NCBI GenBank assembly: GCA_004144595.1
Contig: SEEM01000028.1
Coordinates: forward strand, 1 to 53,913
DNA: 53,913 nucleotides
Reading direction: 5' to 3'
Origin: Hyphomicrobiales bacterium
Lineage (GTDB): Bacteria; Pseudomonadota; Alphaproteobacteria; Rhizobiales; Beijerinckiaceae
A program made the position numbers and the translations under genes. Below are positions 28,270 through 37,857 of the stretch, one piece after another. The notes beneath the pieces were generated by a model. That model was given only the letters and a program-made list of their open reading frames with translations. It was not told the DNA's origin and made no database searches. Each line of letters starts with the position of its first letter. Position 1 is the stretch's first letter.

Positions 28270-29553
28270 ATGGCGACCGAAATCCGCGTACCCACCCTCG
28301 GCGAATCCGTTTCCGAGGCCACCATCGGCAAGTGGTTCAAGAAGCCTGGCGAGGCGGTGAAGGCCGATGAGCCGCTGGTCGAGCTCGAGACCGACAAGGT
28401 GACGCTGGAAGTGAACGCGCCGGCCGCCGGCGTGCTCGGCGAGATCGTCGCCAAGGAAGGCGATACGGTCGGCGTCAGCGCGCTGCTCGGGATGATCAGC
28501 GAAGGCGGTGCGGCTGCCGCGCCCAAGGCGGAAGAGAAGAAGGCTGACACGGCTGTCGCGCAGGCCTCCGGCAAGGCCGGCGAGCAGACCGGCGCTGCCG
28601 CCGAGAAGAAGGCCGGCGAGATCGCAGGGGACACCCAGATCAAGCCGGCGACCAAGGCCGCCGATTCAGGCCCGGCCGTCTCGCGCCTCGCGTCCGAGAG
28701 CGGGGTCGACCCGTCCAAGGTCGCAGCGTCCGGCAAGGATGGCCGCGTGACCAAGGGCGACATGCTCGCCGCGATCGCGACCGGCGGCGCTGCCGCTCCC
28801 GCCGCCGCGCCTGCGCCGATCGCAGTGCGTGCCCCGTCGGCGCCGGATGACGGCGCCCGCGAAGAGCGCGTCAAGATGACCAAGCTGCGCCAGACCATCG
28901 CGCGCCGCCTCAAGGAAGCCCAGTCCAACGCGGCCATGCTGACGACCTTCAACGAGGTCGACATGTCTGGCGTGATGGCGCTGCGCAATCAGTACAAGGA
29001 CGTGTTCGAGAAGAAGCACGGCGTGAAGCTCGGCTTCATGGGCTTCTTCGTGAAGGCAGCCGTACAGGCGCTGAAGGAGATTCCGGCGGTCAATGCCGAG
29101 ATCGACGGCACCGACATCATCTACAAGAACTACTACCATATCGGCGTCGCCGTCGGCACCGAGAAGGGCCTTGTGGTTCCAGTCGTGCGGGACGCGGACG
29201 AGCTTTCGATTGCCGGCGTCGAGAAGAAGATCGGCGAATTCGGCAAGAAGGCCCGCGACGGCAAGCTCTCGATCGAAGAGATGCAGGGCGGCACCTTCAC
29301 CATCTCGAACGGTGGCGTCTACGGCTCGCTGATGTCGACCCCGATCCTGAACGCGCCGCAATCGGCGATCCTGGGCATGCACAAGATCCAGGAGCGTCCG
29401 GTCGTCGTGAACGGCAAGATCGAGATCCGCCCGATGATGTATCTCGCGGTCAGCTACGACCACCGCATCATCGACGGCAAGGAAGCGGTGACCTTCCTCG
29501 TCCGCCTCAAGGAAGGCCTGGAAGATCCGGCGCGGCTCGTTCTGGATCTCTGA
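28270..29553 (+). CDS. sucB: Dihydrolipoyl succinyltransferase (E2)
   Basis: A 427-residue protein. The lipoyl domain (1-78) has the modified lysine in ETDKVTLEV. An Ala/Lys/Glu-rich linker leads to the peripheral-subunit-binding domain ([28 protein letters not shown] shape, about 138-170). The catalytic domain ends with [12 protein letters not shown] carrying the active-site histidine. It forms the core of the 2-oxoglutarate dehydrogenase complex. The ATG at 28270 is clear and the longer upstream frame is the shadow of sucA. Confidence 0.97.
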   Translation: MATEIRVPTLGESVSEATIGKWFKKPGEAVKADEPLVELETDKVTLEVNAPAAGVLGEIVAKEGDTVGVSALLGMISEGGAAAAPKAEEKKADTAVAQASGKAGEQTGAAAEKKAGEIAGDTQIKPATKAADSGPAVSRLASESGVDPSKVAASGKDGRVTKGDMLAAIATGGAAAPAAAPAPIAVRAPSAPDDGAREERVKMTKLRQTIARRLKEAQSNAAMLTTFNEVDMSGVMALRNQYKDVFEKKHGVKLGFMGFFVKAAVQALKEIPAVNAEIDGTDIIYKNYYHIGVAVGTEKGLVVPVVRDADELSIAGVEKKIGEFGKKARDGKLSIEEMQGGTFTISNGGVYGSLMSTPILNAPQSAILGMHKIQERPVVVNGKIEIRPMMYLAVSYDHRIIDGKEAVTFLVRLKEGLEDPARLVLDL

Positions 29554-29586
29554 CGGGCGCAACAGCGCCGACAACGGGAGAAGATC

Positions 29587-29985
29587 ATGGCCTTTACCAC
29601 AATGACCGGCCTGCTCGGCTGGAGTGTCGTGCTTCTTCTCGCTCAGGTCGTCGCGCAGACCCTGTCGACGCTGCTGGTCGTCGGCCTGCCGGCGGCGATG
29701 AGCCCGCGCGATGGCGGCAACAACCCGCCTTCGCAGTTGGCTGGAAGGCTCGCTCGCGCGCTCGCGAACCTGCTCGAGACCTACCCGGCCTTCGTCGCGC
29801 TGGCATTGGGGTTGATCGTCACCAGCAAGGCGAGCGGAATGGGGCTGACCGGGGCGCAGCTCTGGCTCGCCGCCCGCGTGGTCTATGTCCCGATCTACGC
29901 GGCCGGCATTCCCGTCATCCGCACCGGCGTCTGGACCGTGTCGATCATCGGCCTCGTCATGATGCTGATGGCGCTTTGGGCCTAA
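29587..29985 (+). CDS. MAPEG family membrane protein
   Basis: A 132-residue protein with four predicted membrane segments and the MAPEG pattern (polar loop PSQLAGRLARALANLLETYPAFV after helix one, and RVVYVPIYAAGIP in the third). Eukaryotic relatives handle glutathione and eicosanoids, while the bacterial role is mostly unknown. It sits between sucB and lpd, a position often seen for such a gene in Rhizobiales. GGGAG precedes the ATG. Confidence 0.85.
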   Translation: MAFTTMTGLLGWSVVLLLAQVVAQTLSTLLVVGLPAAMSPRDGGNNPPSQLAGRLARALANLLETYPAFVALALGLIVTSKASGMGLTGAQLWLAARVVYVPIYAAGIPVIRTGVWTVSIIGLVMMLMALWA

Positions 29986-30097
29986 GGGCACGCTCGATGC
30001 GGCTCCGGCCGGTCTCGACAGCGCCTGAGGCCGGTTGAGGCAACGCTACAGCGCCACCCCGCATGTTGGGCGCTGAATTCATTCTGTTGGAGCATTC

Positions 30098-31498
30098 ATG
30101 TCCTACGATCTCGTCGTCATCGGAACCGGCCCCGGCGGCTATGTCTGCGCCATTCGCGCTGCCCAGCTCGGCCTCAAGGTCGCGGTGGTCGAGAAGCGCA
30201 TGACCCACGGCGGCACCTGCCTTAATGTCGGCTGCATCCCCTCCAAGGCGCTGCTGCATGCTTCCGAGATGTTCGAGGAGGCCGGCCACACCTTCGAGAA
30301 GCTCGGCATCGTCGTCGGCAAGCCCAAGCTCGATCTCAAGGCGATGATGGCCCACAAGCAGGAGACGATCGACGCCAACGTCAACGGCGTCGGCTTCCTG
30401 CTGAAGAAGAACAAGATCGACGCCTTCCACGGCGCGGCCTCGATTCCCGCCGCCGGCAAGGTCGTCGTGACCGGCGAGGATGGCAAGACGCAGGAGATCG
30501 AGACCAAGAACATCGTCATCGCGACGGGTTCGGAATCGGCGCCGCTGCCGGGCGTGACGATCGACGAGAAGACCGTCGTGACCTCGACCGGGGCGCTCGA
30601 GATCGGCTCCGTGCCGAAGGAACTCGTCGTGGTCGGCGCCGGCGTGATCGGTCTCGAGATCGGCTCGGTCTGGAGCCGGCTCGGCGCCAAGGTCACCGTC
30701 GTCGAGTATCTCGACCGCATCCTGCCCGGCATGGACGGCGAGATCGCCAAGCAGTTCCAGCGGATCCTGGAAAAGCAGGGCTTCACCTTCCAGCTCGGCT
30801 CCAAGGTCACCAAGGTCGAGACGGACAAGAAGGGCGGCGCGACCGTCACCGTCGAGCCGGCTGCGGGCGGCGAGGCCAAGACGGTGAACGCCGATATCGT
30901 GCTGGTCGCGATCGGTCGTCGTCCGAACACGGAGGGCCTTGGCCTCGACAAGGCCGGCGTCGCGACCGAGCGCGGCCGCGTCGTCATCGACGACCATTTC
31001 AAGACCAATGTCGCCGGCATCTACGCCATCGGCGACGTGGTGCGCGGTCCGATGCTGGCCCACAAGGCCGAGGACGAGGGCGTCGCGGTCGCCGAGATCA
31101 TCGCCGGCAAGGCAGGCCATGTGAACTACGACGCCATTCCCGGCATCGTCTACACGGCGCCGGAAGTCGCCGCGATCGGGAAGACCGAGGAAGAGCTCAA
31201 GGCGGCCGGCGTCGCCTACAAGATCGGCAAGTTCCCTTTCACCGCAAATGGCCGCGCCCGCGCCATGCGTCATACCGACGGCTTCGTGAAAGTGCTGGCC
31301 GACGCGGCGACCGACCGTGTGCTCGGCTGCCACATCATCGGCCCGCATGCCGGCGACCTGATCGCGGAAGTGACCGTGCTGATGGAGTTCGGCGGCTCGT
31401 CCGAGGACCTCGCCCGCACCTGCCACGCTCATCCGACGCTGTCCGAGGCCGTTAAGGAAGCGGCGATGGCCGTGGAGAAGCGCCAGATCCATATGTGA
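30098..31498 (+). CDS. lpd: Dihydrolipoyl dehydrogenase (E3)
   Basis: A 466-residue FAD enzyme. The FAD-binding [10 protein letters not shown] is at residues 9-18, the redox disulfide in [13 protein letters not shown] (cysteines near 42 and 47), the NAD site in [13 protein letters not shown], and the C-terminal His-Glu pair in HAHPTLSE. It reoxidises the lipoyl groups of SucB. It is the last gene of the TCA block, with a REP-like element after it. Confidence 0.97.
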   Translation: MSYDLVVIGTGPGGYVCAIRAAQLGLKVAVVEKRMTHGGTCLNVGCIPSKALLHASEMFEEAGHTFEKLGIVVGKPKLDLKAMMAHKQETIDANVNGVGFLLKKNKIDAFHGAASIPAAGKVVVTGEDGKTQEIETKNIVIATGSESAPLPGVTIDEKTVVTSTGALEIGSVPKELVVVGAGVIGLEIGSVWSRLGAKVTVVEYLDRILPGMDGEIAKQFQRILEKQGFTFQLGSKVTKVETDKKGGATVTVEPAAGGEAKTVNADIVLVAIGRRPNTEGLGLDKAGVATERGRVVIDDHFKTNVAGIYAIGDVVRGPMLAHKAEDEGVAVAEIIAGKAGHVNYDAIPGIVYTAPEVAAIGKTEEELKAAGVAYKIGKFPFTANGRARAMRHTDGFVKVLADAATDRVLGCHIIGPHAGDLIAEVTVLMEFGGSSEDLARTCHAHPTLSEAVKEAAMAVEKRQIHM

Positions 31499-31512
31499 TC
31501 GGCGATCGTCTG

Positions 31513-31607
31513 CGTCATTCTCGGGCGAAGCGTAGCTTCGACCCGGGAATCTCGTGACGAGTAAGAGCTGGTTTCCGAGATGGTCGGGTCAAGCCCGACC
31601 ATGACGG
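31513..31607. repeat. REP-like four-way-junction element (copy 6)
   Basis: GTCAT...ATGAC ends enclose TCTCGGG with CCCGGGA, a central ATCTC with GAGAT, and GGTCGGG with CCCGACC. It lies between the convergent ends of lpd and folD and may serve both as a 3' end. Confidence 0.8.
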
Positions 31608-31616
31608 CTTATAGAG

Positions 31617-32477
31617 TTACCCCCGCCGGGCGTGAAACGCCGTCAGCGTGTTCTTGAGCAGGCAGGCGATGGTCATCGGGCCGACGCCGCCGGGGACCGG
31701 GGTGATCGCGCCCGCGACCTTCACGGCCTCCGCGAAATCCACGTCTCCGGTGAGCTTGCCGTCGGGCAGGCGGTTGATGCCGACATCGATCACGGTCGCG
31801 CCTGGCTTGATCCAGTCGCCCTTGACCATGCGCGGGCGGCCGACGGCGGCGATGACGATATCGGCGCGCTTCACCACGGCGGGCAAGTCGCGCGTGCGCG
31901 AATGCGCGATGGTGACGGTGCAGTCGGCCTGAAGCAGGAGCTGGGCGACGGGACGACCGACCAGCTCGGAGCGGCCGATCACCACGGCCTCGAGCCCCGA
32001 CAGCGAGGGCAGGGCCTGCTTCAGCAGCAGCATGGAGCCCAGCGGCGTGCAGGGCACGAGGCCGTTCTTGCCGCCGGCCAGAAGGCCGGCATTGATCGGG
32101 TGCAGGCCGTCGACATCCTTGGCCGGGTCGATGGCGTCGATGATGCGGCCGGTATCGATATGTTTCGGCAGGGGCAACTGCACGAGAATGCCGTCCACCG
32201 CATCATCGGCGTTGAGTTCGGCGAGCTTGGCGAGAAGCTGCTCTTCGGTCGTCTCGGCCGGCAGACGATGCGCGACCGAGTTCATGCCGATCTCGACCGC
32301 GAGCTTTTCCTTCGAAGCGACATAGACCTTGCTGGCCGGGTCCTCGCCGACGAGGACGACATGCAGGCCGGGCACGATGCCGCGCGCAGCCCTGATCGCC
32401 ACGACCTCGCGGCCGATCTCGGCCCGGAGCGCAGCGGCTGTCGCCTTGCCGTCGATGATGCGGGCTTCGCCGGTCAT
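31617..32477 (-). CDS. folD: Bifunctional methylenetetrahydrofolate dehydrogenase/cyclohydrolase
   Basis: A 286-residue enzyme of one-carbon metabolism. The catalytic lysine is in [13 protein letters not shown] near residue 56. The conserved [29 protein letters not shown] (NADP site) and [10 protein letters not shown] motifs follow in order. It is a single gene on the minus strand, divergent from the cytosine-deaminase-like gene. Confidence 0.97.
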   Translation of the reverse strand: MTGEARIIDGKATAAALRAEIGREVVAIRAARGIVPGLHVVLVGEDPASKVYVASKEKLAVEIGMNSVAHRLPAETTEEQLLAKLAELNADDAVDGILVQLPLPKHIDTGRIIDAIDPAKDVDGLHPINAGLLAGGKNGLVPCTPLGSMLLLKQALPSLSGLEAVVIGRSELVGRPVAQLLLQADCTVTIAHSRTRDLPAVVKRADIVIAAVGRPRMVKGDWIKPGATVIDVGINRLPDGKLTGDVDFAEAVKVAGAITPVPGGVGPMTIACLLKNTLTAFHARRG

Positions 32478-32670
32478 GGGGCCGACCTCATTCTTGGTGG
32501 GTTATGCCGCCCTCATGCGCGATACGGTTCGCGTGGACAAGTCTGAATGCGACATCCGCATGGCCAAGGGCGCCTTCGGCAGGGGAGCAGCGGGCCGCGC
32601 GGCTTGCGGGGGCATGGAGAGCCCGGTATCTCCGAGCCGAAGCTTGAGAGGCAGGAGAGGCGCTGACAAC

Positions 32671-33996
32671 GTGACGACCGGTTTCGCCCGCTTGCCCGAT
32701 GCACCGGCTTTCCTCCTGACCGATCTGCGCGTGCCGGCCTGCCTGATCGAGGGCATCGATATCCCTGCCGGCCGGAATGGGCTGGCGCATGTCGATCTTG
32801 CGATTGCGGACGGGCGTATCACGGCGATCGAACCCGCCGGGACAGGCCCGATCGGGACGGGTTCCGGTCTGAACCTCGACGGCGGCATCGCGCTGCCCCG
32901 CCTCGTCGATGTGCATGTCCATCTCGACAAGGGCCATATCTGGCCGCGCAGCCCCAATCCGGACGGCACGTTTCCAGGTGCATTGAGCACGGTGGCGGCA
33001 GACCGCGAGGCCAACTGGTCGGCTGCCGATGTGCGGGCGCGGATGGATTTCTCGCTGCGCAGCGCCTTCGCCCATGGCACGGCGGCGATGCGGACGCATC
33101 TCGATTCGCTGGGAAAGCAGATCGGTATCTCCTGGCCCGTTTATGCGGAATTGCGGGCGGAATGGGCCGGGCGGATCGCGCTTCAGGCCTCGCCGCTCTT
33201 CGGCGCCGACGCTGCGCTCGACCCGGCGCATATGCAGGCGGTGATCGCAGCCGTGAAGGCGCATGGCGACAGGCTGCTGGGCTGCGTCACCTATATGATC
33301 CCGGAGCTCGACCGGGCGCTCGACATCCTGTTCCGGGCGGCCGTCGAGAACGGCTTCGATCTCGATTTCCATGTCGATGAGACCAGCGATCCGGCGGCGC
33401 GCTCGCTGGAGCACATCGCCGACGCGGCTTTGCGTCATCGCTTCGAGGGGAAAATCCTTTGCGGGCATTGCTGTTCCCTGGCGCTTCAGGCGCCGGCGGA
33501 CGAAGCGCGGATCATCGCCAAGGTGCGCGAGGCCGGCATCGCCGTGGTCTCGCTGCCGCTGTGCAACATGTACCTGCAGGACCGGCAGCCGGGCCGCACG
33601 CCGCGCTGGCGCGGCGTCACGGCGCTGCACGAGTTGAAGGCGGCCGGGGTGCCGGTGATGATCGCCTCCGACAATACGCGCGATCCGTTCTATGCCTATG
33701 GCGACCTCGATCTCATTGAGGTGCTGCGCGAGGGCACGCGCATCCTCCAGCTCGATCACTCCGGGCCGGACTGGGCCAATGCGGTGGCGCGGACGCCGGC
33801 ACTGACGATGGGTGTTCAAGCCGGCGTCATCACTGTGGGTGCGCCGGCCGATCTCATCCTGACGCGGGCGCGCGACTGGACCGAACTGTTCTCCCGGCCG
33901 CAGGCCGATCGCACCGTGCTGGTTGCCGGCCGTGCCATCGACCGGACGCTGCCGGACTACCGCGAACTCGACCATCTCATGGCGAGCGCGACGTGA
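32671..33996 (+). CDS. Cytosine-deaminase-like amidohydrolase
   Basis: A 441-residue metal-dependent amidohydrolase of the CodA/COG0402 group. The metal-binding VDVHVHLDKGHIW is near residue 75, then HVDETSDP, LCGHCCSLALQ and the late IASDNTRDPF with the metal aspartate. The GTG at 32671, with AGGAGAGG ten bases ahead, is chosen; the upstream frame lacks family sequence. The substrate is a pyrimidine or related cyclic amide by family. It heads a three-gene run with an FAD oxidase and a quinone-reductase-fold protein. Confidence 0.8.
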   Translation: MTTGFARLPDAPAFLLTDLRVPACLIEGIDIPAGRNGLAHVDLAIADGRITAIEPAGTGPIGTGSGLNLDGGIALPRLVDVHVHLDKGHIWPRSPNPDGTFPGALSTVAADREANWSAADVRARMDFSLRSAFAHGTAAMRTHLDSLGKQIGISWPVYAELRAEWAGRIALQASPLFGADAALDPAHMQAVIAAVKAHGDRLLGCVTYMIPELDRALDILFRAAVENGFDLDFHVDETSDPAARSLEHIADAALRHRFEGKILCGHCCSLALQAPADEARIIAKVREAGIAVVSLPLCNMYLQDRQPGRTPRWRGVTALHELKAAGVPVMIASDNTRDPFYAYGDLDLIEVLREGTRILQLDHSGPDWANAVARTPALTMGVQAGVITVGAPADLILTRARDWTELFSRPQADRTVLVAGRAIDRTLPDYRELDHLMASAT

Positions 33997-34021
33997 CGCC
34001 CCTTGCCACCATGACTTCTCC

Positions 34022-34114
34022 CGTCATGGTCGGCCTTGTGCCGATCATTCACGCCTTCTCCCATCACGGGCGGAGTTCGAGACGTGGATGCTCGCCACGA
34101 GGGCGAGCATGACG
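34022..34114. repeat. REP-like four-way-junction element (copy 7)
   Basis: GTCAT...ATGAC ends, a GGTCGGCC/GGCCGATC-like stem, a central CACGCCTT facing AGACGTGG, and GCTCGCC with GGGCGAGC. It lies between the amidohydrolase and oxidase genes. Confidence 0.75.
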
Positions 34115-34131
34115 CTACAGGAACGTTTCGC

Positions 34132-35556
34132 ATGACTGCACGCTACGACATCGCCACGCTGAAGCGGCGCCTCGGTGGCATCCGCATCGAGGAAAACCCG
34201 GCGCTGGTGAAGCAGAAGAGCCGCGACTTCTTCTGGTACTCGCCGATTCTGAAGCGCCAGCTCGACCATGTCGTCGCCGATATCGTGGTCTCGCCGGTGA
34301 GCGAGGCGGAGGTGGTGCAGGTTCTCGCCGCCTGCCACGCGCTCGGCATTCCCGTGACCCCGCGCGGCACCGGCACCGGCAATTACGGCCAGGCGATGCC
34401 GCTTTCGGGCGGCGTGCTGCTCGATCTTTCCGGCTTCAACAAGGTTAAGGAGATCGCGGCCGGCCGCTATGTCGCCGAGCCCGGCGTGATCATGGCCCGG
34501 ATCGACGACGAGACGCGCGCCCATTCGCGGCAGGAATTGCGGCTGCATCCCTCGACCTACCAGACGGCCTCGATCGGTGGCTTTATCGCAGGCGGGTCCG
34601 GCGGCGTCGGCTCGATCAAATGGGGCGGCTTGCGCGACTGGGGCAATATCATCCGGCTCAAGGTCGCGACGATGGAGGCGAGCCCGCGCATCCTCGAATT
34701 CTCCGGCGAGGACCTGCACAAGGTCGCCCATGCCTATGGCACCAACGGCATCATCACCGAGGTCGAGATGCCGCTCGGGCCGGCCTATGACTGGGTCGAT
34801 GTCATCGTCGGGTTCGATGATTTGCGGGCCGCGACGGAATTCGCCAACGCGGTCGGCGAGCAGGACGGGCTCGCGCTGAAGAACCTCTGCGTCGTGGCTG
34901 CGCCCGCGCCGCACGACTATTTCCTGCGCCACCGCAAGTTCCTGCCGCGCGACAGCCATCTCGTCATCGTCATGGCCGCCGATTTCGCGGTCGATGCGCT
35001 CTGCGCCTATGCACGCCGCTTCAAGGGGGCGGAGCTCCTGCTGCGGACGGACAAGCTCTCGCCCGAGGATGCCAAAGGCTTGCCGCCGGCCTATGAGCTC
35101 GGCTGGAATCATACGACGCTGCGGGCGCTACGCGTGGACCCGGCGATCACCTACCTGCAGGTGCTCTACCCCTTTCCGAACCAGGTCGATCTCGTCGACA
35201 GGATCCATGCCCGGTTCGGCGACGAGGTGACCTGCCATCTCGAATTCGTGCGCTTCGACGGCAAGATCACCTGTTTCGGCCTGCCGCTGGTGCGCTTCAC
35301 CAGCGAGGAGCGGCTGGAGGAGATCATGGCGATCCACGAGGAGATGGGCGCGCCGATCTTCAACCCGCATCGCTATACGCTGGAGGAGGGCGGCATGAAG
35401 CAGACCGACGAGGCACAGCTCGCCTTCAAGCGCGAGGCTGATCCGCAGGGCCTGCTCAACCCCGGCAAGATGATCGCCTGGGAAGACCCGTCCTACGACT
35501 ACCGCTCGGGCAAGACTTTCCTGTTCCGCAGCCTCAGCGAGGCCGGAGTCGGCTGA
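34132..35556 (+). CDS. FAD-binding oxidase (GlcD/VAO superfamily)
   Basis: A 474-residue flavoprotein. The FAD-binding domain covers residues about 40-230, with VTPRGTGTGNYGQAMPLSGG (PP-loop) and SIGGFIAGGSGGVGSIKWGG. The C-terminal part ends in a LNPGKMI motif typical of GlcD-like oxidases. The substrate is unknown. Placement between a cytosine-deaminase-like hydrolase and a flavodoxin-fold reductase suggests a catabolic or detoxifying route for a nitrogen heterocycle; that is inference. The ATG at 34132 is used because the preceding residues come from the REP-like element. Confidence 0.8.
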   Translation: MTARYDIATLKRRLGGIRIEENPALVKQKSRDFFWYSPILKRQLDHVVADIVVSPVSEAEVVQVLAACHALGIPVTPRGTGTGNYGQAMPLSGGVLLDLSGFNKVKEIAAGRYVAEPGVIMARIDDETRAHSRQELRLHPSTYQTASIGGFIAGGSGGVGSIKWGGLRDWGNIIRLKVATMEASPRILEFSGEDLHKVAHAYGTNGIITEVEMPLGPAYDWVDVIVGFDDLRAATEFANAVGEQDGLALKNLCVVAAPAPHDYFLRHRKFLPRDSHLVIVMAADFAVDALCAYARRFKGAELLLRTDKLSPEDAKGLPPAYELGWNHTTLRALRVDPAITYLQVLYPFPNQVDLVDRIHARFGDEVTCHLEFVRFDGKITCFGLPLVRFTSEERLEEIMAIHEEMGAPIFNPHRYTLEEGGMKQTDEAQLAFKREADPQGLLNPGKMIAWEDPSYDYRSGKTFLFRSLSEAGVG

Positions 35557-35561
35557 AAATC

Positions 35562-36143
35562 ATGCGCGTCCTCGTCCTCTATGCCCATCCTGTGCCGGAG
35601 AGCTATGGAGCGGCCGTCCATGAGACGGTCGTCGCCAGCCTGAAGGCGGCGGGGCATGAGGTCGACGATTGCGATCTCTATGCCGAGGGTTTCGACCCGG
35701 TGCTGAGCCGGGAAGAGCGGCGCGGCTATCACGACACGGACAGCAATACATCGCCGGTGGACGGTTATGTCGAGCGGGTAACGCGGGCCGAGGCGCTGGT
35801 GCTGTGCTTCCCGGTGTGGAATTTCGGCTACCCCGCGATCCTCAAGGGCTTCCTCGATCGCGTCTTCCTGCCCGGCGTCTCCTTCAAGATCGTCGATGGC
35901 AAGGCGCAGCCGGCTCTGCACAACATTCGCCGGCTCGTCGCGGTCACCAGCTATGGCGGCTCGCGCTGGCGCGCCTTCCTGATGGGCGACCCGCCGCGGA
36001 AGGCGGTCTGCCGGGCGTTGCGGGCGGTCTGCCACCCGCTGGCGCGCACGACCTATCTCGCCCATTACGAGATGAACCTCTCAACTCCGGCCAGCCGGGC
36101 CGCATTCCTGAATAAAGTCGCGGCGAAACTCGCTCTCTTTTAG
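35562..36143 (+). CDS. Flavodoxin-fold NAD(P)H:quinone reductase
   Basis: A 193-residue protein of the Flavodoxin_2 family. It opens with MRVLVLYAHPVPES (FMN phosphate loop) and has VLCFPVWNFGYPAILKGFLDRVF near residue 85, the segment that holds FMN and the dimer interface. It is five bases downstream of the FAD oxidase, so the two share a transcript. It may recycle electrons from that oxidase or protect against quinones. Confidence 0.82.
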   Translation: MRVLVLYAHPVPESYGAAVHETVVASLKAAGHEVDDCDLYAEGFDPVLSREERRGYHDTDSNTSPVDGYVERVTRAEALVLCFPVWNFGYPAILKGFLDRVFLPGVSFKIVDGKAQPALHNIRRLVAVTSYGGSRWRAFLMGDPPRKAVCRALRAVCHPLARTTYLAHYEMNLSTPASRAAFLNKVAAKLALF

Positions 36144-36145
36144 CT

Positions 36146-36174
36146 CTGACATCCGATTGTCATCTCGCTGTCAT
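36146..36174 (+). promoter_or_regulatory. Pho box with three repeats upstream of marR
   Basis: CTGACAT (36146), TTGTCAT (36157) and CTGTCAT (36168) follow each other at exactly 11-base steps. This is the arrangement PhoB binds, and a better match than the pstS box. It lies 72 bases before the MarR start and directly after the stop of the flavodoxin-fold gene. Confidence 0.75.
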
Positions 36175-36246
36175 GTTCTCGCGCGAGTACGCAGCCGGCG
36201 AAGCGTCTGCTGACCCGCCCAAGGATCGGCCCGAAGGATCGACCCC

Positions 36247-36729
36247 ATGACCAAGGCAATCGAGAAGAGTGTCGGCCGTGCCCTGCTCGTCACCGCGCGG
36301 CTGCACCGCTCGCGGATGGGCGAGAGGCTGAACGCGCTCGGCTTGTTTCCGGGGCAGGAGCAGGCGCTGAAAGCGCTGCAACCGGCCCCGATGACCATGG
36401 GTGAGCTCGCCGCGCTGCTGCGCGTCAAGCCGCCGACCGTATCGAAGACGATCGGGCGGCTCTCGCTGCAAGGGCTCGTGACGCGCGAGGGTGGCAACCG
36501 CGACGGCAGGCTGGTGCAGGTCGCATTGACCGAGGCCGGCCAGACCACGGCGGCCGAGCTCGATGCGGTCTGGACCGAGGTCGAGGAGGAGCTGCTCGAC
36601 AAACTCGACGGCAAGGAGCGCAAGCAGTTGCGCAAGCTCCTGCGCAAGGCGGCCAAGGGCCTCTCGAAAGCGGGCGCCGAGAACGACGACCCCGATACCG
36701 ATCTCGACGAGGCCGATAGCGACGCCTGA
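36247..36729 (+). CDS. MarR family transcriptional regulator
   Basis: A 160-residue winged-helix protein. The DNA-binding part runs through MTMGELAALLRVKPPTVSKTIGRLSLQGLVTREG (about residues 45-80) and the wing follows in NRDGRLVQVALTEAG. The last 15 residues are a strongly acidic tail (DDPDTDLDEADSDA). The Pho box upstream places it under PhoB control, which is unusual for MarR proteins. The ligand and targets are unknown. Confidence 0.85.
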   Translation: MTKAIEKSVGRALLVTARLHRSRMGERLNALGLFPGQEQALKALQPAPMTMGELAALLRVKPPTVSKTIGRLSLQGLVTREGGNRDGRLVQVALTEAGQTTAAELDAVWTEVEEELLDKLDGKERKQLRKLLRKAAKGLSKAGAENDDPDTDLDEADSDA

Positions 36730-36810
36730 TTTCTGCATGGAGCGCATGCTCCAGCGTGCTGGCGACGCCGTCTAAATCGGTTCAATCTGCCTTCGTCATT
36801 CCTTCAGAGC

Positions 36811-37746
36811 ATGGCGAGGCCCGTGTCTTCTCCTTCAGAGGCGCCTTCCGAGGCCCGACGCGCGCGCATGGCCGCGATCGGCCTGATGTGCGCGGCCGTC
36901 CTGCTGTTTTCGCTGCTCGACACCAGCGCGAAATGGCTGGGCCAGTCGATGAACCCGCTGCAGGTGGTGTTCGCGCGCTATGCCGGCAGCATGATCCTGG
37001 TCCTGGCGGTCATCAACCCATGGACGCGCCCCGGTGTTTTGCGCACCAGCCGGCCCTGGCTGCAATGGGGCCGTTCGCTGCTCCTGCTCGGCTCCACGGC
37101 GCTCAACTTCGTCGCATTGCGCTACCTTCAGCTCGCCGAGACGATCTCGATCATGTTCGCGACGCCCTTGCTGGTGGCGCTGGCCTCGGGGCCGCTGCTC
37201 GGGGAATGGCCGGGGCCACGGCGGCTCGCTGCGATCGGCGTCGGCTTCATCGGCGTGCTGGTGGTGACGCGGCCGGGGATCGGCGGCATGCATCCGGCGG
37301 CGCTGCTGATCGTGCTGGGCTGCCTTTGCTATGGCTTCTACTCGCTGGCGACGCGGATGCTCTCCGGCCATGATTCATCGGAGACGACGATGATCTATTC
37401 GGGCGCGGCGGGCACGTTGGCGACGATCCCGCTCTTGCCCTGGGTTTGGGAGACGCCGCAGACGCTGCTGCCCTGGCTGCTGATGTTCGCGGTCGGCGCG
37501 CTCGGCGGCTTCGGCCACTGGTTGCTGATTCTGGCGCATCGCCTGGCGCCGGCGACGGTGCTGGCGCCCTTCATCTATTCGCAGATCGTCTGGATGCTGC
37601 TGCTCGGCTGGCTCGTCTTCGACCAATTGCCGGATCGCTGGACCTTTGTCGGCGCCGGTATCGTGATCTCGTCGGGGCTCTACCTGCTCTATCGCGAACG
37701 GGTGCGACATGTGCCGCAGGAGGCGGTTTCGGCGCGGCTCGATTGA
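36811..37746 (+). CDS. EamA (DMT superfamily) transporter
   Basis: A 311-residue inner-membrane protein with ten predicted segments in two EamA repeats (about 21-150 and 165-295). The first repeat has FSLLDTSAKWLGQS and FARYAGSM, and the second SQIVWMLLLGWLVF. Members export metabolites such as amino acids or nucleotides. It starts 80 bases after the MarR gene and could be its target. An N-terminal polar stretch of 20 residues precedes helix one. Confidence 0.85.
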   Translation: MARPVSSPSEAPSEARRARMAAIGLMCAAVLLFSLLDTSAKWLGQSMNPLQVVFARYAGSMILVLAVINPWTRPGVLRTSRPWLQWGRSLLLLGSTALNFVALRYLQLAETISIMFATPLLVALASGPLLGEWPGPRRLAAIGVGFIGVLVVTRPGIGGMHPAALLIVLGCLCYGFYSLATRMLSGHDSSETTMIYSGAAGTLATIPLLPWVWETPQTLLPWLLMFAVGALGGFGHWLLILAHRLAPATVLAPFIYSQIVWMLLLGWLVFDQLPDRWTFVGAGIVISSGLYLLYRERVRHVPQEAVSARLD

Positions 37747-37758
37747 GATCAGTCTCTC

Positions 37759-37847
37759 GTCATTGCGAGAAGCGAATCGACGAAGCAATCCAGGGGCGGC
37801 AGTGCTCTACGCTCCCCTGGATTGCTTCGCTGGGCTCGCAATGACGG
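37759..37847. repeat. REP-like long-hairpin element (type B)
   Basis: GTCATTGCGAG...GAAGCAATCCAGG on the left and CCTGGATTGCTTCG...CTCGCAATGAC on the right form one long hairpin. It lies between the convergent eamA and kup genes. Confidence 0.8.
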
Positions 37848-37857
37848 CAGGGTCGGG

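Noticed and set aside
29587..29985. MAPEG gene as a frameshifted part of lpd or sucB
   Set aside because: It has its own ribosome binding site, four membrane segments and family motifs, so it is an independent gene.
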